Source of the DNA: Algorimicrobium sp002414705
GTDB lineage: Bacteria; Bacteroidota; Bacteroidia; Flavobacteriales; Flavobacteriaceae
Length of the DNA: 64,000 bases
Direction of reading: 5' to 3'
Assembly (NCBI GenBank): GCA_963972425.1
Contig: CAXAUF010000010.1
Location: 1 to 64,000 of the forward strand
The notes beneath the pieces were generated by a model that searched no databases, was not told the origin of the DNA, and worked only from the letters and a program-made list of their open reading frames with translations. Made by a program: the position numbers and the translations under genes. Positions within the stretch are counted from its first letter, which is position 1, and the number at the start of each line of letters is the position of its first letter. Positions 1-8,419 of this stretch are shown here, one piece after another.

Positions 1-739
1 AAGGTGCATATACTTGCATAGCAGCAGGGTCAGATGCATTTGCAGCTACAATAGTAGTATAAGCTAAAGCGCCTTTTTCTTCTAATGTTTTAGCAATAAG
101 TGCTACTGTTGAAGCCTTTTGACCTACAGCAACATATATACAATATACAGGTTCCCCTGCATCATAAAATTCTTTTTGATTTAAGATGGCATCAATACAA
201 ACTGCAGTCTTACCTGTTTGTCTGTCACCAATTACCAACTCACGTTGTCCTCTACCAACTGGAATCATAGCATCAATAGCTTTAATTCCCGTTTGTAATG
301 GTTCAGTTACTGGTTCACGATAAATAACACCTGGAGCTTTACGTTCCAATGGCATTTCATAGGTTTCACCAGTTATTGGTCCTTTACCATCAATTGGATT
401 CCCTAACGTATCTACAACACGACCAACAATACCTTCACCTACTTTAATAGATGCAATACGTCCTGTACGTTTTACTGTAGAACCTTCTCTAACTCCTACT
501 GAAGTTCCTAATAATACAATACCTACGTTATCTTCTTCAAGATTCAGTACGATACCTTCTAATCCACCATCGAATTCTACTAATTCTCCGTATTGTGCAT
601 TTGAAAGTCCGTAAGCACGTACAATACCATCACCAACCGTTAATACGGTTCCTACTTCATCTAATGATGCACCTGCATCAAAATTAGAAAGTTGTTGTTT
701 TAAGATTGCTGATATTTCAGCTGGTTTTACTTCTGCCAT
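1..739 (-). CDS. atpA: ATP synthase F1 subunit alpha, partial (3' end outside window)
   Basis: This is the alpha subunit of the F1 catalytic head, which carries the non-catalytic nucleotide sites. The ATG is at 739 and the first 246 codons are present; the C-terminal half lies beyond the left edge. The translation starts MAEVKPAEISAIL and contains the family signature DAMIPVGRGQRELVIGDRQ, which leads into the Walker A segment GDRQTGKTAV near residue 170. It is downstream of atpH in the same direction, with a small exported protein gene in between. The identification is secure; atpG would be expected next, outside the window. Confidence 0.97.
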   Translation of the reverse strand, partial: MAEVKPAEISAILKQQLSNFDAGASLDEVGTVLTVGDGIVRAYGLSNAQYGELVEFDGGLEGIVLNLEEDNVGIVLLGTSVGVREGSTVKRTGRIASIKVGEGIVGRVVDTLGNPIDGKGPITGETYEMPLERKAPGVIYREPVTEPLQTGIKAIDAMIPVGRGQRELVIGDRQTGKTAVCIDAILNQKEFYDAGEPVYCIYVAVGQKASTVALIAKTLEEKGALAYTTIVAANASDPAAMQVYAP

Positions 740-802
740 CTTTATTTAGATATTAGACGTTAGATTGTTAAGATGTTGCCACCTATTCCAACGCTTCTTA
801 AT

Positions 803-1306
803 TTAATTTCCTATTTTAATATTTATTCCAGAGCCACTATTACTTGACTCATCCTTAATTATAACTGTATTTGTTGAAGCATTTAATCTATCTGAATATG
901 GTGATCCATATTTTTCAACTAAACGTTCTACTTTTTCCGTATTTAAAGAACCATCTTCATTTACCACATTTCCTTTGTAAATATCTGAAAGGATATTTTT
1001 CTGTGTTCTTTTACCAATTTCGTACTTCTTATCTTGCCCTAAAAAGATAACTTCAACATAAATTAACTTCCCTTCAGGATTAGATGCTGTTATTGGTTCT
1101 GCACCTTTTACATAAACGGTTTTTAAAAAGATAATCTCATCACCGTTTTCATTATACAAAGAACAAACTGAATCAAAAGTTCCACAATCCTGGTAAGTTA
1201 ACCAAACAACTTTGTCAATTAATACCTCTCCATTTTTTAACTTTACCTTTTGTGCATGAGCTTGAAAGCCCATAAAGATAATTGATAAAAATAGAATTGC
1301 CTTCAT
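803..1306 (-). CDS. Small exported protein of unknown function inside the atp operon
   Basis: I do not recognise this family. The 167-residue product starts MKAILFLSIIFMGFQAHAQ, a clear Sec signal peptide with a likely cut after AHA, so it should be periplasmic or secreted. The mature part opens KVKLKNGEVLIDKV, which looks like the beta-rich start of several Bacteroidota proteins that sense or bind at the envelope. It has two cysteines near residues 41 and 48 and a Ser/Asn-rich tail. It lies 6 bases after atpH and 63 bases before atpA, the same way round, so it is almost certainly co-transcribed with the ATP synthase genes. Exported proteins are not part of the standard atp gene order. Confidence 0.75.
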   Translation of the reverse strand: MKAILFLSIIFMGFQAHAQKVKLKNGEVLIDKVVWLTYQDCGTFDSVCSLYNENGDEIIFLKTVYVKGAEPITASNPEGKLIYVEVIFLGQDKKYEIGKRTQKNILSDIYKGNVVNEDGSLNTEKVERLVEKYGSPYSDRLNASTNTVIIKDESSNSGSGINIKIGN

Positions 1307-1312
1307 CTGTTT

Positions 1313-1849
1313 CTAGTTTATAGTAAAATCTCTTTTTAACTTATTCAATTTGTTAGCAATACTTGCATTGTATTGAATATCACCAACACGTAATATGAAA
1401 CCACCTAAAATGCTTTCATCTACGATATTTTTTACTGTTACAGCTTTATTGGTAAGCTCTTTAATTTTAGCTAATACTTTTGCTTCTACATCTTCAGTAA
1501 TTGCTACAGCTGTTGTTACAGTTGCAGATTCCTTACCATTTTGAATGTCGAATAAATCACTAAACTTATCAGCTACAGCCTCCATCAAATCCAAACGCTT
1601 ATTAGCGTCTAAAACTTTAAAAAGCTCTAACGTCATCGCATTTGCATCAGGAAATACTTGTGATAAGATTGCCTTTTTATCTTCCGATTTTACTACAGCA
1701 TTTTTAATAGCCAAATCAAGCTCTTGATTCGCTTTTAAAGTTTTAGATATTAAAACCATATCAGCATTAATAGCTTCAGCAACCTGTTTTTCGGTTGCTA
1801 AACTTAACACTGCTTTTGCGTAACGTATTGCTGCTCTTGTTCCTGCCAT
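1313..1849 (-). CDS. atpH: ATP synthase F1 subunit delta
   Basis: The 178-residue protein is the delta (OSCP-like) subunit that ties the F1 head to the peripheral stalk. It begins with the family-typical pattern GTRAAIRYAKAVLSLA and ends in the conserved region ILGGFILRVGDIQYNASI followed by LNKLKR. The length matches the family. It follows atpF by 48 bases in the standard Fo-F1 order and is followed within 6 bases by the small exported protein gene, so it belongs to the same operon. Confidence 0.95.
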   Translation of the reverse strand: MAGTRAAIRYAKAVLSLATEKQVAEAINADMVLISKTLKANQELDLAIKNAVVKSEDKKAILSQVFPDANAMTLELFKVLDANKRLDLMEAVADKFSDLFDIQNGKESATVTTAVAITEDVEAKVLAKIKELTNKAVTVKNIVDESILGGFILRVGDIQYNASIANKLNKLKRDFTIN

Positions 1850-1897
1850 GTTTTCTATGCTAAATCCTTTCTAAAAGAATGAACTTATTTAAAGTTT

Positions 1898-2398
1898 TTA
1901 ATTTAACGTTGCTTCACCTAACATAGACTCAACCAATTTCATTTGTTTGTCTTTATTAGATAATTCTTCGCGAACTACTTTTTCAGCGATTTCAATTGAT
2001 AACGATGCCACTTGCGTTTTTAATTCTGCAATAGCTGCTTTCTTTTCGTTTTCAATTGCTAATTGTGCATTTGCTACCAACTTACCTGCTTCTGCTTGCG
2101 CTTCAGTTTTAGCTTCGTCGATCATTTTTAATTTCATTTCACGTGCCTCCTTAAGCATCGTTTCACGCTCTAAACGCGCATCCTGTAATAACTTTTCGTT
2201 ATTAGCCTGAAGGTTTTGCATATCACGCTTTGCGTTTTCAGCAGCCTTTAATGCATCTTGAATACCTTCTTCTCTTTCATTTAAAGAATTTAGGATTGGT
2301 TTCCAGGCAAATTTCACCATTAAAAATATTAATAGTAAAAGTAGTATGGTTTGTACAACAAACAATCCTGGTGAAAAATCATTTAATAATTTATCCAT
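1898..2398 (-). CDS. atpF: ATP synthase Fo subunit b
   Basis: This is the peripheral stalk subunit b: one N-terminal membrane helix (about residues 12-31, VVQTILLLLLIFLMVKFAW) and then a long charged helix rich in Ala, Glu and Lys that dimerises and reaches up to delta. The 166-residue length is normal. It sits between atpE and atpH in the usual order. The sequence KFAWKPILNSLNEREEGI just after the membrane helix is typical of b subunits from Bacteroidota. Confidence 0.95.
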   Translation of the reverse strand: MDKLLNDFSPGLFVVQTILLLLLIFLMVKFAWKPILNSLNEREEGIQDALKAAENAKRDMQNLQANNEKLLQDARLERETMLKEAREMKLKMIDEAKTEAQAEAGKLVANAQLAIENEKKAAIAELKTQVASLSIEIAEKVVREELSNKDKQMKLVESMLGEATLN

Positions 2399-2490
2399 TT
2401 CTAAATGTATTTGAATTTTTTCTTTTTTAATTTAAAAACACAACCTGCAACCAACCGTTGCAGATTTGTGCTTTAAGTTTTGATTGCTGC

Positions 2491-2679
2491 TTATTTCCCT
2501 AAGAATAAAGCACCGAATGCTAATCCTTCTAAAAGTGCTGCAATAATAATCATTGCTGTTTGGATTTTCCCAGTTGCTTCTGGTTGACGTGCAATACCTT
2601 CCATTGCTTTTCCACCAATTTGACCAAGACCAATACCTGCTCCGATTACGATTAAACCTGCTCCAATTAAATTGTACAT
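2491..2679 (-). CDS. atpE: ATP synthase Fo subunit c (proteolipid ring)
   Basis: This 62-residue hairpin protein forms the rotor ring. Helix 1 is Gly-rich (IGAGIGLGQIGGKAMEG), the polar loop is ARQPEA, and helix 2 has the ion-binding glutamate in AALLEGLAFGA. The residue after that Glu is Gly and the position that holds Gln in Na+-binding rings is Leu here, so a proton-driven enzyme is expected (inference by alignment from memory). It is shorter than many c subunits, with a very short N-terminus, which is common in this phylum. Confidence 0.95.
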   Translation of the reverse strand: MYNLIGAGLIVIGAGIGLGQIGGKAMEGIARQPEATGKIQTAMIIIAALLEGLAFGALFLGK

Positions 2680-2716
2680 AGTAAAAATATTTATAGTTAA
2701 ATTAAAAAAACTCGTA

Positions 2717-3907
2717 TTAAATGAAATCGCCTCTCACATCTTCTGCGTCGGGAATTTCGTGACCATGCTCATCATGGGCATGATCGTGATCGTGCTCTGC
2801 AACTGCCATACCAATAAACAATGCGGAAAGCATGGTAAAGATATAGGCTTGTAAGAAAGCAACTAAAACCTCAATTAATGTAATAAAAAATGACAGTATT
2901 AATGACAATCCTGTAGCACCTGCAACACCTAACGTGTCTTTTAAGGTAAACATGATAGCTATTAAACTCATTACTACAATATGTCCTGCAGAAATGTTTG
3001 CGAATAAACGTACTAATAATGAAAACGGCTTTATTATAAATGCACCTGCGAGTTCAATAATTGCTAATACTGGACGAATCCACCATGGAGCATCTGGCAT
3101 CCACAACATGTGCATCCAATAATCCTTATTACCACTTGCTGTATAAATTACTAGTGTAAAGATTGCTAAACACGCTGTTACTGCTAATTGACCGGTTACA
3201 TTAAATCCAAATGGCGTTAAACCTAACAAGTTTAAAATCCAAATAAAGAAAAATACCGTTAATAAATAGCCTGTGAATTTACGGTAGTGCTTTTCGCCAA
3301 TATTTGGTCTTGCAATTTCGTCTCTTACGTATAATACTAGAGGCTCTAATACACGTCCAAAACCTGTTGGAACTTGTTTTGTTTTGTATTGTTTTGCCAA
3401 TCCAGCAAACCAGAAAAACATGAGTAAACCAATTAATAAAACACCAACCACACTTTTAGTTATTGAAAAATCTAAAACTTTGTGTGCATTTGTTGCGTGG
3501 TGTTCTTCATCAAAAGCTACAACATCTGCTCCAGCTTCTAATTCGAATATTTTAGAGTGAATTTTCGCGAATCTTAATCCGTCTTTTTCAACAATTACAT
3601 GACCATCATCATTATGATGAAACTCTGAAGACATGAATGTCACTAAACCATTACTTGTCCAAATAATTACAGGCAATGGAAAACCAACATGCTTGCGTTC
3701 ACCTGAATCACTAGTATAAGAGAATAAAGAAAAATCGTGAGAATCTTGAATGTGATGCAAAATATATGCTTCAACTTTTTCTTTTGTATCTATTTGACCT
3801 TCTTTGCCTTCCCCTGTTTTAGTAGTGTTTTCAGCCACTGCAAAAGCACTTGCGAAAAGCAGGACTACTAATGTGTAAAATTTAAAAGTTTGTTTAGCTA
3901 CCTTCAT
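2717..3907 (-). CDS. atpB: ATP synthase Fo subunit a, with long periplasmic N-terminal extension
   Basis: Subunit a forms the proton half-channels beside the c ring. I start it at the ATG at 3907 (MKVAKQTFKFYTLV), which gives a signal peptide ending at about AVAE; a TTG 15 bases upstream is less likely. About 120 residues of His- and acid-rich exported sequence follow, then the membrane domain starting near residue 140. The essential arginine lies in the helix LLVRLFANISAGH, about residue 284. The C-terminus carries a His/Asp run (EHDHDHAHDEHGHE). At 396 residues it is much longer than the roughly 270-residue enterobacterial protein, but the extension is known in Bacteroidota. A good promoter lies just upstream. 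Confidence 0.95.
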   Translation of the reverse strand: MKVAKQTFKFYTLVVLLFASAFAVAENTTKTGEGKEGQIDTKEKVEAYILHHIQDSHDFSLFSYTSDSGERKHVGFPLPVIIWTSNGLVTFMSSEFHHNDDGHVIVEKDGLRFAKIHSKIFELEAGADVVAFDEEHHATNAHKVLDFSITKSVVGVLLIGLLMFFWFAGLAKQYKTKQVPTGFGRVLEPLVLYVRDEIARPNIGEKHYRKFTGYLLTVFFFIWILNLLGLTPFGFNVTGQLAVTACLAIFTLVIYTASGNKDYWMHMLWMPDAPWWIRPVLAIIELAGAFIIKPFSLLVRLFANISAGHIVVMSLIAIMFTLKDTLGVAGATGLSLILSFFITLIEVLVAFLQAYIFTMLSALFIGMAVAEHDHDHAHDEHGHEIPDAEDVRGDFI

Positions 3908-3947
3908 TGTTAAAAAAATCAAAAAAACTGTGTTTTTAAATTCGGTG

Positions 3948-3976
3948 CAAAACTACGGAAAATATTGAAAAAACAA
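3948..3976 (-). promoter_or_regulatory. Promoter upstream of atpB
   Basis: Read on the minus strand, TTG (3974-3976) and TAGTTTTG (3948-3955) are separated by 18 bases. This fits the Bacteroidota sigma consensus TTG-N17..23-TAnnTTTG. It would start transcription about 35-40 bases before atpB, so the atp genes from atpB onward could be expressed independently of the bactofilin/AtpZ genes upstream. Confidence 0.6.
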
Positions 3977-3996
3977 TTACTTTTTTTTAATATTAT

Positions 3997-4395
3997 TTAG
4001 TACTGTTTTTTACTTATTATCCTAGATATAAAATAGACTTCTAAAAATAGAAAGAGGAATACTGGTATCAGCAAATTAAAGCTTTCGGTTTTGGTTAAAC
4101 TTTCCATTTCAAAAATGCTATTCTTAAAGAATATAGCAAAGAGCAAAAGTTTAGTAATAAAGGTGAACAGATACACAAAACCTAATTGATGTGACCATTT
4201 ATCTGTTGTGGCAAGTACAACAAAACCAATACAAATAAGTAAGGATATTATAAGGTGAAACAGGTAAATAGAAAATAAAGGGACTCTTAAATAAATATCC
4301 ATAGTATCTAAAATACGGGTATGGATACCATAAGAAATTGCGAATAAGATTAAAAAACTAATCACATATAAAACTATTTTTTTAATCACTGTCAT
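3997..4395 (-). CDS. Four-helix membrane protein before atpB (DUF6168-like)
   Basis: The 132-residue product is hydrophobic, with four predicted membrane helices (about residues 7-26, 38-62, 72-92 and 105-127) and short charged loops. I believe it belongs to DUF6168, a Flavobacteria family found just before the ATP synthase genes, but I cannot verify that here. It overlaps the AtpZ-like gene by 14 bases and lies 90 bases before atpB. By position it may help Fo assembly or replace AtpI, which is inference only. Confidence 0.8.
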   Translation of the reverse strand: MTVIKKIVLYVISFLILFAISYGIHTRILDTMDIYLRVPLFSIYLFHLIISLLICIGFVVLATTDKWSHQLGFVYLFTFITKLLLFAIFFKNSIFEMESLTKTESFNLLIPVFLFLFLEVYFISRIISKKQY

Positions 4396-4633
4396 TATTG
4401 TCTTTAGATATTTTTAAAACTTGACTTATTACTAAATACATGGATATAAAAACAGCCAGAAGTGTTATGCTATTTTCTAAATAGGTAGTTTGATATTTAG
4501 TATCCAACCATTTCCCTACTAAATTGCCTAACCAAATAGTACCACCCATTTGGAATGCGGTAGATGTAAATTGTATAAATTTACTAGGCGATTTTCCCTT
4601 GTTCTGCTTGTTTTGTGGTTTTTTCGCGCTCAC
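4382..4633 (-). CDS. AtpZ/AtpI family protein
   Basis: The 83-residue protein has a Lys/Gln-rich N-terminus followed by two membrane helices, with the family pattern FQMGGTIWLGNLVGKWLDTKY between residues 27 and 47. AtpZ/AtpI proteins are assembly helpers or ion-transport partners of the Fo ring. The start is GTG at 4633, the first possible codon after an in-frame stop, so the reading frame overlaps the end of the bactofilin gene by 50 bases. That overlap is unusual, and a shorter start is possible but would leave only Met29. Confidence 0.85.
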   Translation of the reverse strand: MSAKKPQNKQNKGKSPSKFIQFTSTAFQMGGTIWLGNLVGKWLDTKYQTTYLENSITLLAVFISMYLVISQVLKISKDNNDSD

Positions 4634-5012
4634 TTATATGCATTTCTTTTATAGCACCTTTCATGGTGCAATTTACATTAAATGTCGCTCCAGGTTCAAC
4701 GGCTAGTTTACCTAAAGAAACATCGCCTTCAATATGTGCTGTACTTTTTAAAGTTAATGTACCTGTAAGTGTTAATGTACCTGAAAATTTACCTTCAAAA
4801 TACGCATCTGCTCCAGAAATGGTTCCTTTTACAAATCCAGATTTTCCAACAACAATTTTGCCAGGAGTTTTAATGCTTCCCTCAATGGTACCATCTATTC
4901 TAAAATCGCCTTCACTTTCTAAATCACCAACCATATTAGTCCCTTGGGCTATTAGGTTTTGATTAGACATTGTTTCTAGGTTTAATTTGTTCTTTTTGTT
5001 TTCGGAAAACAT
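4584..5012 (-). CDS. Bactofilin (polymer-forming cytoskeletal protein)
   Basis: The 142-residue protein has the bactofilin (DUF583) right-handed beta-helix pattern with repeated Gly/Ile steps: GDLESEGDFRIDGTIEGSI, then GKIVVGKSGFVKGTISGADAYFEGKFSG. Bactofilins polymerise without nucleotide and act in cell shape, wall synthesis or motility. The gene is first in the run leading into the ATP synthase genes and follows sprE by 18 bases, so the sprE transcript may continue into it. The tail (about residues 118-142) is charged and unstructured. Confidence 0.92.
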   Translation of the reverse strand: MFSENKKNKLNLETMSNQNLIAQGTNMVGDLESEGDFRIDGTIEGSIKTPGKIVVGKSGFVKGTISGADAYFEGKFSGTLTLTGTLTLKSTAHIEGDVSLGKLAVEPGATFNVNCTMKGAIKEMHISEREKTTKQAEQGKIA

Positions 5013-5030
5013 GGCTAATATTTTTTGGGG

Positions 5031-7583
5031 TTAATTTACTACTAGATATGCATCCATATTTTTATGGATTTGTAGGGTTGCATAATTGGTTGAGGAAATA
5101 GCAAAGTGTTGATGTTGTATTTTGTCTTTTTTTCTTTCTTCTAATGCTGATGCATAACCTAAAGCGCCTTCTTTACTTGTTAGCCCATGAATAATTACAT
5201 AGGTTGTTTCGGGATTATAAATATCTACTGAAACGGTTAAATCAAATACTTGAACTTGGTCTGTTTGTTTTTTAAGTTTGGTTACAAATTCAGAAATTGC
5301 TTTTTCATCAGTTGCATTAAAATAATAAACGACTTTATAATTTGTTTCGGCAGGATTATCAATAAACTCGGTACTGCTAATTTTTGGTAATAAATTATCT
5401 ACAATATCCTGCGCTTGGGCTCCTTCTTCTGTGTTAGCATAGTTATAAGCTACAAAATTCATAGCTTTACTATAGGCTTCATAACCATATAAACGTCCTG
5501 TAGCTCTGGCTTTTAAAAGCTCAAATTTAGGCACCATAGCTTCACCTTCAAAAATAGAAATATACCGATCTGTTTCATCTATAACTTCTTGGTATTGCTG
5601 GCTTCCTAATGCTGCATATAATTTTTCATAAACACTTTCTGGACTACTATCATCCTTCTCTGATGCCGATTCTGGATTTTTTAGAATTGTAGCATAACGT
5701 GAATCTGGATAATTAGTAATTATATCGTTTTTAGCTATTTCAGCCTCGCCATTCTGACCTTCCAACATATATATCTTATACAAGTTATATTTACTAGGAA
5801 CTACTAATTTCTGATCTGGATTAAAGGTTAAAAGTGTCTGAAACTTATTTTTAGACAAGCCATACTCTTTAAATTTCTCTTTATAAATAAGTCCTAATTG
5901 ATAATAAGCACGATCACGCTCTTTAGTTATACTATCAATAACTTTATCATCGGTTGGTATTTGAGCTAAATAGAATTCGGGTTTGAATAATTCATTTTCT
6001 TGTTCATTTTCAACTAAATCATTAAAAACTTCGTTGGTTTTAGATTTGTTAATACTAGACCAACGCCAATTATCTTTTAATTCACGATCTCCCCAAATTT
6101 TTAAAAATTCATTTTTACCATAAGAAACCGTTGTGGGATTATAGAAATAAAATTCAGCTCCTACCGTTGGACCACCCGCTTGTTTTATTAATGAGTTTGA
6201 TGAACCAAAATTTTTGTCATTTACCTGAATAAGTCCTTGATTACGTTCGCGTTCTTCTTCTAGTGCTTTTTTTGCTTCAAATTGTAACTTCAACTCTTGG
6301 GTATAAGTTTCAAAATAAGCGGTTCTATCGTCTGTGGACATAGCAACTAAACCTAAAATACTATCGTTTACAATAGCAATGTCTTCATAATAAATAACGT
6401 CTTCTAAATTATCGCGTTTGCGTTTGATAATTCTGTACGGTTTACTATTCATTTTCATGTTTAGCATGGTACTATCATAATAGGCACCTGCTACTTTGTA
6501 TTCGGTATAGTCGAAAAAAATATCGCCTAAATTTTCATAGTCTTTGGAGACTAATATTTTATCTGATGGATTGGTGCGAAGGGATTTATTATAAAATTCA
6601 ACAGCTAATGAATCCGATTCATTTTTTAAATGATACTCGGCTATTTGATAATAAATTTTACTTAAAAAAGGTCTGTTTTCACGATCGTCCTTGAGTTCAT
6701 GAAGCAATTCTATTAAGGCTTGTTTATCGCCTTCCGTAAAATCGAAATTTCGTGCTTTTCCAACATAAGCGGCAATCCTGTATGGCCTTGGTGTTTTTCT
6801 ATTTAATTCTATAACACGATCAAAAGCTATGTTAGCACTATCGGTTTTTTGGAGTCTATTATAAAGTTGCCCTTGAATAAAACGGTATCGACCACGTTCT
6901 TCATGACTTTTTGTACTTTGTGCAGCTATATCTAATTGCCAAACAGCACTATCTAAAGATTTAGTGTTAATATAAGCCTGCGCCAACATGGAAGTCGCAT
7001 CAGCTAAATCCTGACCTTCCAATTCTACTTGGTACATGAGGCGTTTTAAATTGGTTATGGCTAAATCATCATTTTCTAAACGAATGTTGGTTTTTTCGCG
7101 CCAAATTCTAGCTTGATTAATTCTATCACTCGCTGGATATTTATAAAGAATGTAATTAAAGGCCTCCAAGGCAGGCACAAAACGCTGGTCAAAATAGCGC
7201 GCTTCTCCTAACAGTAAATAAGCTTCATCTATTTGTGGATTTTTTTCTTTTCCGCCAATATTCATTCCATGCTTCTGAACGGCTTTAATAGCTTTTTCTT
7301 CTGCACGCTCAAAATCTTGGTTTCTGCTTTGACCAGGAAGCATAATTTCTTCTGAAATCTGCATGCGTTCTATAGGAAGGATTTCCCAAAAATTGTCATC
7401 GTAGGAATCATTTACACCTTTTCGCCCACTTTCTAAAGCTAAATAACCATTATAAAGGATATTATACTTGGTAGACATGGCATGCATGTTGCGACTCACA
7501 AAAGAATCTTTCTTACGTGAACAACTAGTAAATGCTAGCGCAATACTAAAGAGAAATATGATGATTCTAAAAGAGGTCTTCAA
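5031..7583 (-). CDS. sprE: Gliding motility / type IX secretion lipoprotein SprE (PorW family)
   Basis: SprE/PorW is an outer-membrane-associated TPR lipoprotein needed for type IX secretion and gliding. The 850-residue product has a lipoprotein signal (IIIFLFSIALAFTSC, Cys at 21), then NMHAMSTKYNILYNGYLAL, the typical opening of this family. TPR-like helices run through residues 110-370 and again around 565-700. The start is a TTG at 7583: an in-frame stop lies just upstream, and no ATG would keep the signal peptide. It sits between the PadR/ABC operon and bactofilin. The presence of this gene implies a functioning type IX system elsewhere in the genome. Confidence 0.9.
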   Translation of the reverse strand: MKTSFRIIIFLFSIALAFTSCSRKKDSFVSRNMHAMSTKYNILYNGYLALESGRKGVNDSYDDNFWEILPIERMQISEEIMLPGQSRNQDFERAEEKAIKAVQKHGMNIGGKEKNPQIDEAYLLLGEARYFDQRFVPALEAFNYILYKYPASDRINQARIWREKTNIRLENDDLAITNLKRLMYQVELEGQDLADATSMLAQAYINTKSLDSAVWQLDIAAQSTKSHEERGRYRFIQGQLYNRLQKTDSANIAFDRVIELNRKTPRPYRIAAYVGKARNFDFTEGDKQALIELLHELKDDRENRPFLSKIYYQIAEYHLKNESDSLAVEFYNKSLRTNPSDKILVSKDYENLGDIFFDYTEYKVAGAYYDSTMLNMKMNSKPYRIIKRKRDNLEDVIYYEDIAIVNDSILGLVAMSTDDRTAYFETYTQELKLQFEAKKALEEERERNQGLIQVNDKNFGSSNSLIKQAGGPTVGAEFYFYNPTTVSYGKNEFLKIWGDRELKDNWRWSSINKSKTNEVFNDLVENEQENELFKPEFYLAQIPTDDKVIDSITKERDRAYYQLGLIYKEKFKEYGLSKNKFQTLLTFNPDQKLVVPSKYNLYKIYMLEGQNGEAEIAKNDIITNYPDSRYATILKNPESASEKDDSSPESVYEKLYAALGSQQYQEVIDETDRYISIFEGEAMVPKFELLKARATGRLYGYEAYSKAMNFVAYNYANTEEGAQAQDIVDNLLPKISSTEFIDNPAETNYKVVYYFNATDEKAISEFVTKLKKQTDQVQVFDLTVSVDIYNPETTYVIIHGLTSKEGALGYASALEERKKDKIQHQHFAISSTNYATLQIHKNMDAYLVVN

Positions 7584-7601
7584 CGTTGGTCGTGTTTAAT
7601 T

Positions 7602-7636
7602 ATACATAACTAAAAACAGCTACATATATTATGTAT
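7602..7636. promoter_or_regulatory. Nested inverted repeats upstream of sprE
   Basis: ATACATAA (7602-7609) and TTATGTAT (7629-7636) are exact reverse complements 19 bases apart. Inside them TACATA-TAT-TATGTA (7621-7635) forms a perfect shorter palindrome. The half-site resembles the one in the padR promoter (11628-11648). The region lies between the 3' end of the PadR operon and the sprE start, so a regulator-binding site is plausible but unproven. Confidence 0.4.
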
Positions 7637-7687
7637 TGCCGTAAAAATAAGCATCTTTTTGAATTATTATAAAAAAAGAGCAGACTT

Positions 7688-8395
7688 TTAAACAGTTTCT
7701 GTTCCAGCAAAGTGCGCTTCTAGTTCTTTTAAGGTAGCAGCACTGGTTCTTAAATCTTTTACAACTTCGCCTTTTTCTAGCACTACTATACGTTCACATA
7801 CATCTGTAACGTGCATTAAATCGTGACTAGAAATTAAAACGGTAACGCCTTTTGTTTCGGCTAAATCTTTAATAATTCCTTTTAAACGAATCTGCGTAGT
7901 TGGATCTAAATTAGCAAAGGGTTCATCTAAAATAATGACTTCAGGATTTCCAATTAAAGCAGCAACAATACCTGCTTTTTTTTGATTTCCTTTACTTAAA
8001 TCTCGTAAATATTTTTTCTGATTTAATATTTCGCCATGGAAAAAATCTTCAAACTGTGAAATTAAGGCATCAACATCCGATTTATTCTGACCACGTAATT
8101 CGCCTATGAAATAGAAATATTCTTCAGCAGTTAAATAGCCAATTAAGAAACTTTCATCAATAAAGGCTGATGTAAATGGTTTCCAATCTTCACTTTCATT
8201 TACCAAAACATCATTGTTTTTAATGTAACCTGTAGTTGGTTGAATTAAATCTAATAACAAACTGAAATACGTAGTTTTTCCAGCACCATTATTTCCGACT
8301 AATCCAAAACTTTGACCTTTAGGAATGTCTAAAGATTCAATATGAAGAACCTGTGTGTCATTATATTTTTTGGAGAGATTTGATGTAATTATCAT
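7688..8395 (-). CDS. ABC transporter ATP-binding protein
   Basis: The 235-residue ATPase has Walker A GNNGAGKTT (residues 36-44), the signature LSKGNQKKAG near residue 133, Walker B VIILDEPFANLDP near residue 153, and a switch His in ISSHDLMHV. It groups with the single-domain ATPases of two-component exporters of the CcmA/YhaQ type. It is the last gene of a five-gene operon led by padR and lies 24 bases after the DUF5687 permease-like gene, which is its probable membrane partner. Confidence 0.93.
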   Translation of the reverse strand: MIITSNLSKKYNDTQVLHIESLDIPKGQSFGLVGNNGAGKTTYFSLLLDLIQPTTGYIKNNDVLVNESEDWKPFTSAFIDESFLIGYLTAEEYFYFIGELRGQNKSDVDALISQFEDFFHGEILNQKKYLRDLSKGNQKKAGIVAALIGNPEVIILDEPFANLDPTTQIRLKGIIKDLAETKGVTVLISSHDLMHVTDVCERIVVLEKGEVVKDLRTSAATLKELEAHFAGTETV

Positions 8396-8419
8396 GAGTA
8401 ATTGTAATTAAATGATTGA

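Noticed and set aside
2491..2679. Sodium-driven ATP synthase
   Set aside because: The c subunit has Gly after the ion-binding Glu and Leu in place of the helix-1 Gln, unlike the Na+ signature.
4615..4962. 115-codon open frame on the plus strand across the bactofilin gene
   Set aside because: It is antisense to a clear bactofilin whose Gly/Ile-repeat coding explains the lack of stops; there is no promoter or family resemblance.
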